Origin: JBCCSZ01 sp039821145
GTDB taxonomy: Bacteria; Bacteroidota; Bacteroidia; Chitinophagales; Saprospiraceae
Length of the DNA: 64,000 nt
Direction of reading: 5' to 3'
NCBI GenBank assembly: GCA_039821145.1
Contig: JBCBOS010000001.1
Location: 372,001 to 436,000, forward strand
The position numbers and the translations under genes were made by a program. The notes under the pieces are model-generated. The model had not been told where the DNA came from. It did not search any database and worked only from the letters and a program-made list of their open reading frames with translations. The stretch's first letter is position 1. Each line of letters starts with the position of its first letter. Below are positions 7,892 to 16,650 of this stretch, piece by piece.

Positions 7892-10228
7892 TTAATGAAC
7901 TTTGTTTTTGCCAATTGGCATTTTTAAATAAAAAGTAATGTTGCGGCCGACATCGTCAGCAAAGTATCTAAAGCGATTCAAGTAGTCACGGTATGCGGTA
8001 TCCAGCAAATTGCTGACGTTCAGTCCTACCGTCAGTTGTTGTTTGCCGAGTTGGAGCGGCCATGCGGCCTCAAGGTTCAGCAGGTGGTAGGCAGCAGGAG
8101 GTGGTACATAATCCGCCTCTGGCGGCACGCGTCCCTGTCGGAGCACGTGGACCATCGAAAGGCGGACAAATGCGGGCAGCTCCGCATCGGGCTGCAAATT
8201 GAATTGCAGTTGGTTCTGGAAGCGATCCGCAGGCATCAATACCAATCCTTCCTCTTCGTCCAGGTTGCGGGCCCGAATGGTGGAGTAGCGACTTTGCCAC
8301 TCCCAGAACTCGCCCAATTTGTAATTGACCTGAGCATCTGTTCCCCACAGGCGAACCTTGGCCTGCTCGTATTGAAAGGCGGGGAAAGCACCGCGGATGG
8401 TGAGCACTGGTTCGGCAGATGGTTGGAGATAGATGAAATCGTCTACCAGCTTGAAGAACGGAGCAATTTCCACAGAAATGTTGTTGTGTTCATAGCGAAT
8501 GTTGAGTTGGGTATTCAATGCTTTTTCCGTACCCAAATCCACTCGTCCCTTCTCAAAACTCGCCGCCCCGTGGTGAACCCCATCGCTGAACAGCTCATTG
8601 ACATTGGGCGAGCGCCAGGCCGTTCCAAGGCCAACATGAATGCGCCAGTCCTCCGCTGGCCGGTAGATCATTCCCAGGGTGGAAGAAAATCCATCGTATT
8701 GCAATTCTGTGGCTTCATTGGACTCTCCTGCTCGCACATCCATCACGAGGTAGTCGTACCGAAGGCCAAATTCCAATTCCAGGAGGGAGTGAAAGGATCG
8801 CCACCTTTCCAGCCAAAACAACCCCAAGCGATTTTGTTCGCTTCCCGGAATGAGGCCACCTCGATTGACTTTGCTTCTCTTGTACTGGTATTGCGCACCC
8901 AGCATACCCTCCAGTTGAAGTACCTTTTTGTGTTCCCACAAGAAATCTACTGCATGAGTGGTTGTCCGAAATTCAATTTCAGGATTTTCCAGCACGCTGA
9001 GGTCTCGACCTCCTATGGAATGCGCATCGAACTCTTGGCGCAAATTGTATTGCCGACTGTATTGCCACTCAAACTTGCCCAAGCGGGCTGATTTCCACCA
9101 GCTTTTGGCCTTGAACAACTCGTGTTCAACCTTTTGCTGGGGGCGTTCAAGATCATAGGTAAAGTCTGCCTCTTTCCGTGGCCGCTCTGCCTCGAACGCA
9201 TTTCGCAAATCCGTCAGATTGCCAATGTGTGCTCCGCTGAAAACGCCCAGGCGGGTATTGAACTGACTGTAGTACAATTCGCTTCCAAATCGCTCTTTTT
9301 CCAGGCCGATGGCATAAGAAAAGTTGTATTCCTCCAAGCCTGTATTGGCCAAAAAGTAATCTGGACTCCGTTGATTCCCTCCCTTCTTGTAGGTTCCTTG
9401 CAGGCGCCCACTCAGGGGCAATCGGCCGCCTAGTTTGGTTTCTACAAAAGCCGAGCTTACCAACTGCCTGCCATTGCTTTGGAATGCTTGCTGAAGCCCC
9501 CCTTGCCAGCCCTTTGTAGCAGGCAGAGCCCGAGGTTCCATCAACACCACACCACCGATGGCATCAGCTCCGTAACGGACTGCTCCGGCCCCCTTGATGA
9601 CTTTGAGTTTTTCAGCTGCAAAGGGATCAATCTCTGGTGCGTGCTCCATCCCCCATTGCTGTCCCTCTTGCCGGATGCCATTGTTGAGCACCAAGACCCT
9701 GTTGCTGTGCAAGCCTTGAATGACTGGTTTGGAGATGGAGGCTCCCGTATTCAGTGTCCGGACACCGGGAAGGGCCTCCAGGGCTTTGCCAAAACCAGCT
9801 GCCTGCCTGGCAGACAACTCATCGCCACTCAACTCATCGCCGGGTGCCAATATGCCGAGTGGCAAACGCTGGCTCTTGACAACGATCTTTTCCAAGACAT
9901 TGTCAGAGTACTTAAGGGTAAAATTTTTGATGACCTGACGAGCAACCAAGACTTTTTCCTGGTAGTGATGACAACCGATGTGACTGCAGGCCACTGTATA
10001 TTCTCCACTGCACAAGCCATTGATGGTGTAGCGACCACTGTGATCGGTCACTGCCCCTTGTTCTGCCTCCTTCAGGTATACATTGACATAGGGCATTGGC
10101 TTACCGCTCTCCACATCGCGGATGATGCCAGATAAGCTCAGTTTGCAAGATGTCTGGGCAGTGGCAGTTGTACCTAAGCACAAAATGGCTGCCACCAGCC
10201 AAAAGAGGTAGATTGTGGGGCGTTTCAT
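7892..10228 (-). CDS. TonB-dependent outer-membrane receptor (probable metal uptake)
   Basis: This is a 778-residue protein. The order is signal peptide (MKRPTIYLFWLVAAILCL), a carboxypeptidase-regulatory-like domain (about residues 30-110, SGKPMPYVNVYL, DHSGRYTINGL), a plug domain (GFGKALEALPGVRTLN, NNGIRQEGQQWGMEHAPEID, GADAIGGVVLM), and a 22-strand barrel ending in GRNITFYLKMPI. The WGMEHAPEID plug segment is of a kind I associate with receptors for zinc or other metals rather than SusC-type glycan importers, and there is no SusD partner. I chose ATG 10228 over the TTG nine bases upstream because it opens the signal peptide. It lies between the His-rich protein (145 bases upstream) and the lipoprotein (3 bases downstream). 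Confidence 0.88.
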   Translation of the reverse strand: MKRPTIYLFWLVAAILCLGTTATAQTSCKLSLSGIIRDVESGKPMPYVNVYLKEAEQGAVTDHSGRYTINGLCSGEYTVACSHIGCHHYQEKVLVARQVIKNFTLKYSDNVLEKIVVKSQRLPLGILAPGDELSGDELSARQAAGFGKALEALPGVRTLNTGASISKPVIQGLHSNRVLVLNNGIRQEGQQWGMEHAPEIDPFAAEKLKVIKGAGAVRYGADAIGGVVLMEPRALPATKGWQGGLQQAFQSNGRQLVSSAFVETKLGGRLPLSGRLQGTYKKGGNQRSPDYFLANTGLEEYNFSYAIGLEKERFGSELYYSQFNTRLGVFSGAHIGNLTDLRNAFEAERPRKEADFTYDLERPQQKVEHELFKAKSWWKSARLGKFEWQYSRQYNLRQEFDAHSIGGRDLSVLENPEIEFRTTTHAVDFLWEHKKVLQLEGMLGAQYQYKRSKVNRGGLIPGSEQNRLGLFWLERWRSFHSLLELEFGLRYDYLVMDVRAGESNEATELQYDGFSSTLGMIYRPAEDWRIHVGLGTAWRSPNVNELFSDGVHHGAASFEKGRVDLGTEKALNTQLNIRYEHNNISVEIAPFFKLVDDFIYLQPSAEPVLTIRGAFPAFQYEQAKVRLWGTDAQVNYKLGEFWEWQSRYSTIRARNLDEEEGLVLMPADRFQNQLQFNLQPDAELPAFVRLSMVHVLRQGRVPPEADYVPPPAAYHLLNLEAAWPLQLGKQQLTVGLNVSNLLDTAYRDYLNRFRYFADDVGRNITFYLKMPIGKNKVH

Positions 10229-10372
10229 CCGTCCCAATTTTCGATGATGAATTCAATGGCAAATGATCCTGGCTCTTTTTCTCTTGCATTCTTTTCAATG
10301 AAGCCATGGCAGCAATCTGTGCTACTCGATCTTCAACTACCAATGCAACAAAACAAGGCAAGCCAAAAGTAA

Positions 10373-10720
10373 TCAGCAGAAAGTTGGTGGCCCTCGAAAT
10401 CGAGTAGATGGATCCAATGAATCCCACAAAAACGAGTTTGTAGATGGCCTGGTGTGCAAAATAAACTGAGAGGGAACAATGGGATCAGCCTGAGCGGTCT
10501 CTGAAGAAAGCTGCAGGAAAGGCAAATCACAAATCTGACAGCTGTGAAAACTGTATTCTTCGCTGTGCAGGTGATTGACGCCCAGCTGATCGGCCTGACA
10601 TATCGGATGGTCGTGGTCGTGGCTGAGGATGTGATGTACATCCTTGATCGACAACGCAAACAGCAAGATAAAGATCAAGCCTGTGGCTGTGAAAAGGCGA
10701 TATGTTTGGCTGTTTTTCAA
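10373..10720 (-). CDS. small His/Cys-rich membrane protein upstream of the TonB receptor
   Basis: This is a 115-residue protein. It has one N-terminal membrane helix (LIFILLFALSIKDV), then a cluster HHILSHDHDHPIC, a second HLHSEEYSFHSCQIC, and a Cys-X2-Cys pair. This looks like a metal-binding ectodomain. The start codon must be TTG at 10720: an in-frame TAG lies two codons upstream and no Met follows. Small proteins of this kind in Bacteroidota often accompany metal-type TonB receptors, and DUF2946-like proteins share the His/Cys layout. A role in zinc or copper sensing or capture is inferred. An inverted repeat lies 23-40 bases upstream. Confidence 0.7.
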   Translation of the reverse strand: MKNSQTYRLFTATGLIFILLFALSIKDVHHILSHDHDHPICQADQLGVNHLHSEEYSFHSCQICDLPFLQLSSETAQADPIVPSQFILHTRPSTNSFLWDSLDPSTRFRGPPTFC

Positions 10721-10742
10721 AATCTATTGTAAAAGTAGAACC

Positions 10743-10760
10743 TTTTGACTACAATCAAAA
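10743..10760 (-). promoter_or_regulatory. inverted repeat upstream of the metal-uptake set, candidate operator
   Basis: TTTTGA-N6-TCAAAA is a perfect dyad lying 23-40 bases before the TTG start of the His-rich gene. A weak -7-like TACTTTTA (10730-10737, minus strand) lies just downstream, and a TTTG inside the dyad is 18 bases away from it, so the dyad would cover the -33 element. If that promoter is used, the leader is only a few bases long. The match to the TAnnTTTG consensus is imperfect, so this is a candidate only. Confidence 0.4.
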
Positions 10761-10977
10761 GAAAATGACAACGAATGCTAATGAGGGACAGTTGTGCAAA
10801 GCGCAAAGTAAATTTGAACTTATCTCACAAAACATTTGCGAGCACAAAAAATTGCTATTCTTTCCATCTTAACACTTTACCGCTTATTTTTCCTTTGGCA
10901 ATTGCCTAAATTTACCTAAGGACGTTTTTGTTTGAAGGTCTGAAATTACACCATTTCATCATCCAAACCGCTATTTC

Positions 10978-13900
10978 ATGCATCGCCTATTACTACAATT
11001 GAGCTGTCTGTTTGTTTGTTCCTTTTGCTTGGCACAAGATGCCCCTCTCTGGATGCGCTATCCAGCCATTTCACCAGATGGAGAGACCATTGTCTTCTCT
11101 TACAAGGGAGATTTGTACCGAGTCGATCGCCAGGGAGGCCAGGCGTATCCGTTGACACTCCACAATGCCCATGAATTCATGCCCGTTTGGTCTGCCGATG
11201 GCAAGCACATTGCCTTTGCTTCCGATCGCTATGGCAATTACGACGTCTTTGTGCTGCCTGCAGAAGGAGGAAAGGCCCGACGGCTGACCCATCATTCAGC
11301 GGATGACCACCCCTCTGCCTTCGCCCCCGATGGCAAATCAGTTCTCTTCAGCTCCGCCCGCTTAGATGCCTTTTCCAACCAACAGTTTCCTTCCAGAGTC
11401 TTGCCTGAGTTGTACGAAGTTCCTGCTGAAGGCGGCAGAGTACGCCAGGTACTGACGACAGCGGCCCAACAAGCCAGCTACAATCGCGATGGGAGCCTCA
11501 TTGTCTTTCACGATCGCAAAGGCTATGAAGATCCTTTTCGCAAGCACCACCAATCTTCTGTGACCCGCGATTTGTGGAGCTACAATACCCAAACTGGTGA
11601 ATACCTCCAACTGAGTCAGTTTGCGGGAGAGGATCGGCATCCCATTGTCGCACCAGACCAACAACACATTTATTACTTGAGTGAAGAAAAAGGCGATTTC
11701 AACATCTTCAAAATGGCACTCGACAAAGCGGGCAAAAGCGAGCAAGTCAGTTTCTTTGAAAAACATCCCGTCCGCTCTCTCAGCATCAGCAACGATGGTT
11801 TGATGTGCTTTGGTTTCAATGGAGAAATCTACACGATGCAAGAGGGACAAAAGGCCCAAAAAGTGAGCATCAAAATTGCAGCGGATGCACGCTACAACGA
11901 CGAGAAAATCGTGGAGGTCAAGTCTGACATTACAGAAATGGCCCTCTCTCCCAACGGCAAAGAGGTGGCCTTTGTCGTACATGGGGAGGTATTTGTGGCA
12001 TCGATCAAAAAAGGGACGACCAAACGAATTACCAATACGCCGGAACAAGAACGCAGCGTCAGCTTCAGCCCCGATGGAAGGGCCATTTTGTATGCCAGCG
12101 AAAGGAATGGCAGTTGGAACGTCTACCACAGCGCTCTGACCCGCGAATCTGAATCCTACTTTTTCAACTCCACTGTTTTGAAAGAAGAAGTGGTCATTGA
12201 TTCGCCAGCCGAAGAATTCCAACCTGCGTATTCCCCGGATGGAAAAGAAGTGGCCTATTTGGAAGAGAGAACGGCTTTGAAGGTTGTCAACCTAGCCAGC
12301 AAAAAGGTCCGGGAGATTTCTCCTCAAAACAAAAACTACTCCTACTCCGACGGCGATCAACACTACAAATGGTCTCCCGATGGAAAATGGTTTTTCCTCA
12401 ACTTCCTACAGGACCAATCCTGGACCGACCAAGCGGGTTTGGTATCAGCTGACGGAACGGGAGAGATCATCAATCTTTCCAAGAGTGGATATGGAGCCAA
12501 CTCTCCTCGGTGGGAGATGGACGGTAAAATGATGCTTTATTTTTCCAGTCGAGACGGAATGAAAAACCACGCCAGCTGGGGTGGAGAGGCCGATGTATAT
12601 GGCATGTTCTTGACACAGGAAGCCTATGATGATTACAAACTCAACAACGAAGAATACGAACTGCTGAAGGGAGAGGAAGACGAAGAAGGAGATGAGGACA
12701 AAGAGAAGGAGATGAAAGCGCAGAAAAAGAAGAAAAAAGCTGGCCTCAGTGAACCGATCAAAATTGAGTTGGATGACATCGACGATCGCAAGGTACGCCT
12801 GACCATTCATTCCTCTCGTCTGCAAGATGCCTTGGTCTCAAACGATGGAAAATTTTTGTATTACTTGGCCAGGGTGGAGAAGGGCTATGACTTGTGGCAG
12901 ACCAATCTACGGACCCGCGAGACAAAAATCCTCAGCAAACTGGGCGCACGGAGAGTTGGGAAAATTTCGACCGATGAGGAAGGGCAACATCTGTTTGTTT
13001 TGGCCGATGGAAAAATCCACAAGATCAAAGCAAAAGAGGGCAAGAAATCCGCTATCTCGATCAATGGAGAAATGGTGCTCAACGAGGCCAAGGAACGCGA
13101 GCATTTATTTGAGCATGTTTGGAGACAGGTTCAAAAGAAATTCTACAAAGTCAATCTGCACCAAATCGATTGGGATTTCTATAAAAAAGAGTATGCGCGT
13201 TTTCTTCCCCACATCAACAACAAACAGGATTTTGCCGAGATGCTCAGTGAGTTGCTCGGAGAGCTCAATGCCTCCCACACAGGTGCCCGCTACCGCCCCC
13301 GCAACAAAGAAGAAGGTGCCGAGACCGCTTCCCTGGGCTTGTTTTTGGACGAAACCCACAAAGGCGATGGCCTCAAGATTGCCGAGATCATGGACAAAGG
13401 GCCGCTGGTACAAAAAGATTCAAAGGCCAAAGCAGGTGTCATCATCGAAGCCATTGACGGACAGAAAATTTCTGCCGACGACAATTACCACCAATTCTTG
13501 AACCGCAAGGCTGGCAAAAACCTTCTGCTGTCTCTGTTCGATCCCAAAAGTGGTGATCGCTGGGAAGAGACCGTCAAGCCGATCAGCATGGGCCGAGAAC
13601 AAGAACTGAGATACAACCGCTGGGTGGACAATTGCCGGGACTTGACCAAGCAGTTGTCAGATGGCCGGGTGGGATATGTGCATGTACGTGGCATGAACGA
13701 CCGCAGCTTCCGGACGGTTTACGATGAAGTCTTGGGCGAAAATGCCAACAAGGATGCCCTCATCGTCGATACCCGCTTCAATGGTGGAGGATGGCTGCAC
13801 GACGATCTGGCTACCTTCCTCAATGGTACCACTTATCTCACCTTCATGCCACGAGGCCAAAACCTGGGAGCGGAGCCACAATTCAAATGGAAACGAGAGT

Positions 13901-14220
13901 CGGTTGTCTTGATGAGTGAAAGCAACTATTCCGATGCGCACCTCTTTCCCTTCACCTACAAGCAATTGGGCATCGGCAAACTGGTGGGCATGCCTGTTCC
14001 GGGTACGGGGACAGCTGTCTGGTGGGAGCGACTGATGGATGGTGAAATTGTCTTTGGCATTCCACAAGTGGGAATGGTAGGTACGGATGGCCAATACATG
14101 GAGAATACCCAGCTGGAACCAGACATCAAGGTCAACAACGCGCCAGGAGTAGTGAGCAAAGGACGTGACCAGCAAATCGAAGCGGCTGTGGAGGAACTGA
14201 TGAAGAACATTCGTCCCTAG
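10978..14220 (+). CDS. tricorn-type S41 serine protease with PD40 beta-propellers
   Basis: This is a 1080-residue exported protein with signal peptide MHRLLLQLSCLFVCSFCLA. Residues about 25-550 are PD40/WD40-like blades with repeated signatures such as AISPDGETIVFSYKGDLY and VWSADGKHIAFASDRYGNYD. A very acidic/Lys-rich linker follows (EEDEEGDEDKEKEMKAQKKK). A C-terminal half then carries a core domain, a PDZ domain (AGVIIEAIDGQKIS) and an S41 peptidase domain (DALIVDTRFNGGGWLHDDL). The nucleophile is probably the Ser of SESNYSDAHLFP. Tricorn homologues degrade peptides, and in Bacteroidota they are periplasmic. It is monocistronic, with a terminator after it. Confidence 0.9.
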   Translation: MHRLLLQLSCLFVCSFCLAQDAPLWMRYPAISPDGETIVFSYKGDLYRVDRQGGQAYPLTLHNAHEFMPVWSADGKHIAFASDRYGNYDVFVLPAEGGKARRLTHHSADDHPSAFAPDGKSVLFSSARLDAFSNQQFPSRVLPELYEVPAEGGRVRQVLTTAAQQASYNRDGSLIVFHDRKGYEDPFRKHHQSSVTRDLWSYNTQTGEYLQLSQFAGEDRHPIVAPDQQHIYYLSEEKGDFNIFKMALDKAGKSEQVSFFEKHPVRSLSISNDGLMCFGFNGEIYTMQEGQKAQKVSIKIAADARYNDEKIVEVKSDITEMALSPNGKEVAFVVHGEVFVASIKKGTTKRITNTPEQERSVSFSPDGRAILYASERNGSWNVYHSALTRESESYFFNSTVLKEEVVIDSPAEEFQPAYSPDGKEVAYLEERTALKVVNLASKKVREISPQNKNYSYSDGDQHYKWSPDGKWFFLNFLQDQSWTDQAGLVSADGTGEIINLSKSGYGANSPRWEMDGKMMLYFSSRDGMKNHASWGGEADVYGMFLTQEAYDDYKLNNEEYELLKGEEDEEGDEDKEKEMKAQKKKKKAGLSEPIKIELDDIDDRKVRLTIHSSRLQDALVSNDGKFLYYLARVEKGYDLWQTNLRTRETKILSKLGARRVGKISTDEEGQHLFVLADGKIHKIKAKEGKKSAISINGEMVLNEAKEREHLFEHVWRQVQKKFYKVNLHQIDWDFYKKEYARFLPHINNKQDFAEMLSELLGELNASHTGARYRPRNKEEGAETASLGLFLDETHKGDGLKIAEIMDKGPLVQKDSKAKAGVIIEAIDGQKISADDNYHQFLNRKAGKNLLLSLFDPKSGDRWEETVKPISMGREQELRYNRWVDNCRDLTKQLSDGRVGYVHVRGMNDRSFRTVYDEVLGENANKDALIVDTRFNGGGWLHDDLATFLNGTTYLTFMPRGQNLGAEPQFKWKRESVVLMSESNYSDAHLFPFTYKQLGIGKLVGMPVPGTGTAVWWERLMDGEIVFGIPQVGMVGTDGQYMENTQLEPDIKVNNAPGVVSKGRDQQIEAAVEELMKNIRP

Positions 14221-14249
14221 CTTTAGCTCGGATCAAAAGACAAGTACGG

Positions 14250-14286
14250 AATGCCTGGCCCAACGGATGGGTCAGGCATTCTTCAT
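14250..14286 (+). terminator. terminator after the tricorn-type protease gene
   Basis: A 12-bp stem with one G-T pair (14250-14261 with 14269-14280, loop AACGGAT) is followed by a T-rich but interrupted stretch (CTTCATTTTA). The weak T-tract lowers confidence. Confidence 0.6.
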
Positions 14287-14801
14287 TTTATCCCACTGTT
14301 CATCAACAAGACGAGGCCAAGACCGAAACCTCCAACCAACTATCTGGGGAGGATTGTCAAAACCAACGCTTGGTACTGATGCCATTTCTACAAACTCAAG
14401 CTCATAAGATTCAGAATGTGACAGAATGTTTTGGCAAGTGTAAGATTTTCCAAATTTTCCGAGACAGATGAGAAGATGGGGCCTGATTGCCAAAGTGTAA
14501 AACACACAAAAAGTCTCATTGCCTTGTTATGGCTAAGAAAAACGGCACGCCTTTTGGACATGCACGCTTGTAAAAATAATTTTACAAAGAAAAACTGATC
14601 CCCTCCCAAGTCACTTTCCGACAAGAACTCCCCCCCATTGTGTTGGTTTTTTAAAGAAAAGTGACAATTTCCATCAGAAGAAGTTACAGATCTAAAGCCT
14701 AACAACACCATCAATAATCAAACGACCTCAAACGACTGGCTCTGAGGGTTGATTTTACATCCACACAAACGAACTCCCCTATTGGTTGATCTCAAAAATT
14801 G
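14287..14801 (+). other. intergenic stretch without a convincing gene
   Basis: I see no supported gene in this half-kilobase. Short minus-strand frames have no motif and contain unusual Cys/Leu/Ser runs. The one marked feature is a palindrome, TTGTAAAA-ATAA-TTTTACAA, at 14568-14587. It could be a regulator site or a promoter-proximal structure for the T9SS gene that begins at 14802. Upstream of that gene I could not find a clean TAnnTTTG element. Confidence 0.5.
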
Positions 14802-16010
14802 ATGAGGATGAGAGTGTTTATTTTTTTCTTGCTATTGATCGTATCAAATGGCATCTCTGCACAGATGATCGGAGAGCTTGGGATATTGGACTTGACAGCC
14901 AACGGTGGCATCAACCCTCAAACGGGATCGGCTTGGGCCATTGGCGATACCTACCGATTGATCTTTGTATCTAGTACCACCCGAAATGCTACTTCCACCA
15001 ACATTGCAGACTACAACAGTCACGTACAAAGTGCGGCGACGGCAGCAGGTTTGGGAAGTGTCAACTGGTATGCCATCGCTTCCACAAGTACTGTAGATGC
15101 TGTCGACAATACATTTACCACGAGCACCGATACCGATGGTGCACTTTTCTTGATGAATGGCACACAGGTGGTGGCCAATGACATTGCAGATTTTTGGGAT
15201 GGCACCATCAATACACAAATTGATTTGGATGAGAATGGAAGTCTTCGACCAAACGATACTCCTATTTTTACTTCTTGGACAGCTGTCTGGACAGGTACCA
15301 AAGATGATGGCACAGCTGATGACAGTCGGTACCTTGGAGGCTCTGGAGCCATTACCTTTGGACTGGCGAGAGCAGAGCTGAAATTTTGGGAAAGGCGATC
15401 CAACAACACCAATAGCAGTTTGAGTCTTCCCATTTATGGTGTCTCTGAGGTCTTGCAGGTCCGCTCCTCTCTGCCTGTCGACCTGTTGAGTTTTGACGCG
15501 AAGCTGATGGACGGAGATCAGTTGCTCTTGAATTGGCAAACAGCCTCAGAACAAAACAACGACTTCTTTACAATCGAGCGCTCAAGAGATGGCCTGCAAT
15601 GGGAAATTCTCAAAGAAGTAGCTGGTGTAGGTACTTCCTCCTCGGTCACTGAATATGAGGAGATTGACCCGACCCCATACCTTGGTGTTTCTTACTACCG
15701 CTTGAAGCAAACAGATTTCAATGGGCAATTTTCTTACTCAAAGCAAATTGCTGTGTCCCACAAGGGCGAAGAAAGACTGAGGCTCTATCCAAATCCGGCT
15801 CGGAATATAGCCTTCCTGATGGGGACAGAACACAGTTTACAAGACATCAAAATTTTCAATGCAATTGCTCAGGATGTGACCCACCTGACCAAATTGGAAC
15901 AGTCGGGAGAAGCAAAAATTGGCATTGACACATCGGGATTGAGCAAAGGAATGTATGTCATCAGAGTCAAAAATACCACCATGTTGTTGTACAAAGTCGA
16001 TGCCCTTTAG
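14802..16010 (+). CDS. secreted protein with T9SS type A sorting domain
   Basis: This protein of about 402 residues has a signal peptide (MRMRVFIFFLLLIVSNGISAQ). Its Thr/Ser/Asp-rich N-terminal domain (to about residue 225) holds DTYRLIFVSSTTRNATSTNI and the Trp-containing LKFWERRSNNTN. From residue 230 comes the familiar linker module PVDLLSFDAKLMDGDQLLLN...TASEQNNDFFTIERS, and the C-terminus is a T9SS sorting domain (LRLYPNPARN, GLSKGMYVIRV). It is therefore expected to be moved by SprA/PorU and anchored on the cell surface. The N-terminal domain is not recognised. ATG 14802 is used; ATG 14808 would also fit. Confidence 0.85.
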   Translation: MRMRVFIFFLLLIVSNGISAQMIGELGILDLTANGGINPQTGSAWAIGDTYRLIFVSSTTRNATSTNIADYNSHVQSAATAAGLGSVNWYAIASTSTVDAVDNTFTTSTDTDGALFLMNGTQVVANDIADFWDGTINTQIDLDENGSLRPNDTPIFTSWTAVWTGTKDDGTADDSRYLGGSGAITFGLARAELKFWERRSNNTNSSLSLPIYGVSEVLQVRSSLPVDLLSFDAKLMDGDQLLLNWQTASEQNNDFFTIERSRDGLQWEILKEVAGVGTSSSVTEYEEIDPTPYLGVSYYRLKQTDFNGQFSYSKQIAVSHKGEERLRLYPNPARNIAFLMGTEHSLQDIKIFNAIAQDVTHLTKLEQSGEAKIGIDTSGLSKGMYVIRVKNTTMLLYKVDAL

Positions 16011-16085
16011 GTCACACAGGGAAAGTCCGAAATGGGAATGGAGTATCAAAAGTAATTGGTCTATGGAATTTGGCCCAAGGCCATT

Positions 16086-16412
16086 TTAGCAGCTCCCATC
16101 TTGAATGTCCAGCACTCTTTCCAAAGGTACTTGCAAGTGCTCTGAGATTTGTTCTGGGCTGAGCAGCCCGCTTTGCAGCAGAGAAATGATGATCCTCCGT
16201 TCCTTTTCTTCCGCGCGAATACGGGAGTTCTCCATTTCTTTTTCCATTCCTTTCGCCGTTCCCTTTTCTACCCCTCTTTCCATCCCTTTCTCCACCCCCT
16301 TTTTCATCCCTCGAATGTACAACCCGTCTGTTTCTATATCGTAGTGTATTGGCATGTTATTGATCATTTTTGGAATGATGCTCTCTGGCGAAAGTCTATT
16401 CTTCCAGTTCAC
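16086..16412 (-). CDS. detached copy of the Rpn C-terminal module
   Basis: This 108-residue frame is a near-duplicate of the last 79 residues of the Rpn gene just upstream (shared MPIHYDIETDGLYIRGMKKG and LLQSGLLSPEQISEHLQV). Compared with that copy it has three extra four-residue units in its KG-repeat tract: V-E-K-G, M-E-R-G, V-E-K-G. The frame opens with GTG at 16412, which overlaps the last 17 bases of the Rpn gene. An in-frame ATG at 16367 begins the duplicated part. It may be a translated separate C-terminal domain or a duplication scar. The intact frame and the coupling-like overlap favour translation. Confidence 0.65.
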   Translation of the reverse strand: MNWKNRLSPESIIPKMINNMPIHYDIETDGLYIRGMKKGVEKGMERGVEKGTAKGMEKEMENSRIRAEEKERRIIISLLQSGLLSPEQISEHLQVPLERVLDIQDGSC

Positions 16413-16650
16413 GCTGAATGTCCAGCACTCTTTCCAAAGGTACTTGTAAGTGCTCTGAGATTTGTTCTGGGCTGAGTAGTCCGCTTTGCAGCAGAGAAAT
16501 GATGATGCTGCGTTCCTTTTCTTCCGCGCGAATACGGGAGTTCTCTATTTCTTTTTCCATTCCTTTCGCCAACCCCTTTTTCATCCCTCGGATGTACAAC
16601 CCATCTGTTTCTATGTCGTAATGTATTGGCATACTATTAATCATTTTTGG
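16101..16650 (-). repeat. tandem direct duplication of the Rpn 3' end
   Basis: Two direct copies, at 16101-16373 (273 bp) and 16414-16650 (237 bp), encode 91 and 79 residues from PKMIN to VLDIQ. They are highly similar at the DNA level, with most differences single substitutions. They differ in length by 36 bp, all in the KG tract, which is three tetrads longer in the left copy. The sequences upstream of each PKMIN and downstream of each VLDIQ are unrelated. This indicates a fairly recent tandem duplication of the C-terminal module. Confidence 0.93.

Noticed and set aside
8036..9091. 351-codon plus-strand frame
   Set aside because: It lies fully inside and antisense to the TonB-dependent receptor and has no recognisable feature.
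11362..12222. 286-codon minus-strand frame
   Set aside because: It is antisense to the PD40 propeller of the tricorn-type protease.
14388..14714. 108-codon minus-strand frame between the tricorn-type and T9SS genes
   Set aside because: It has a Cys/Ser/Phe-rich composition, no motif, and no transcription signals.
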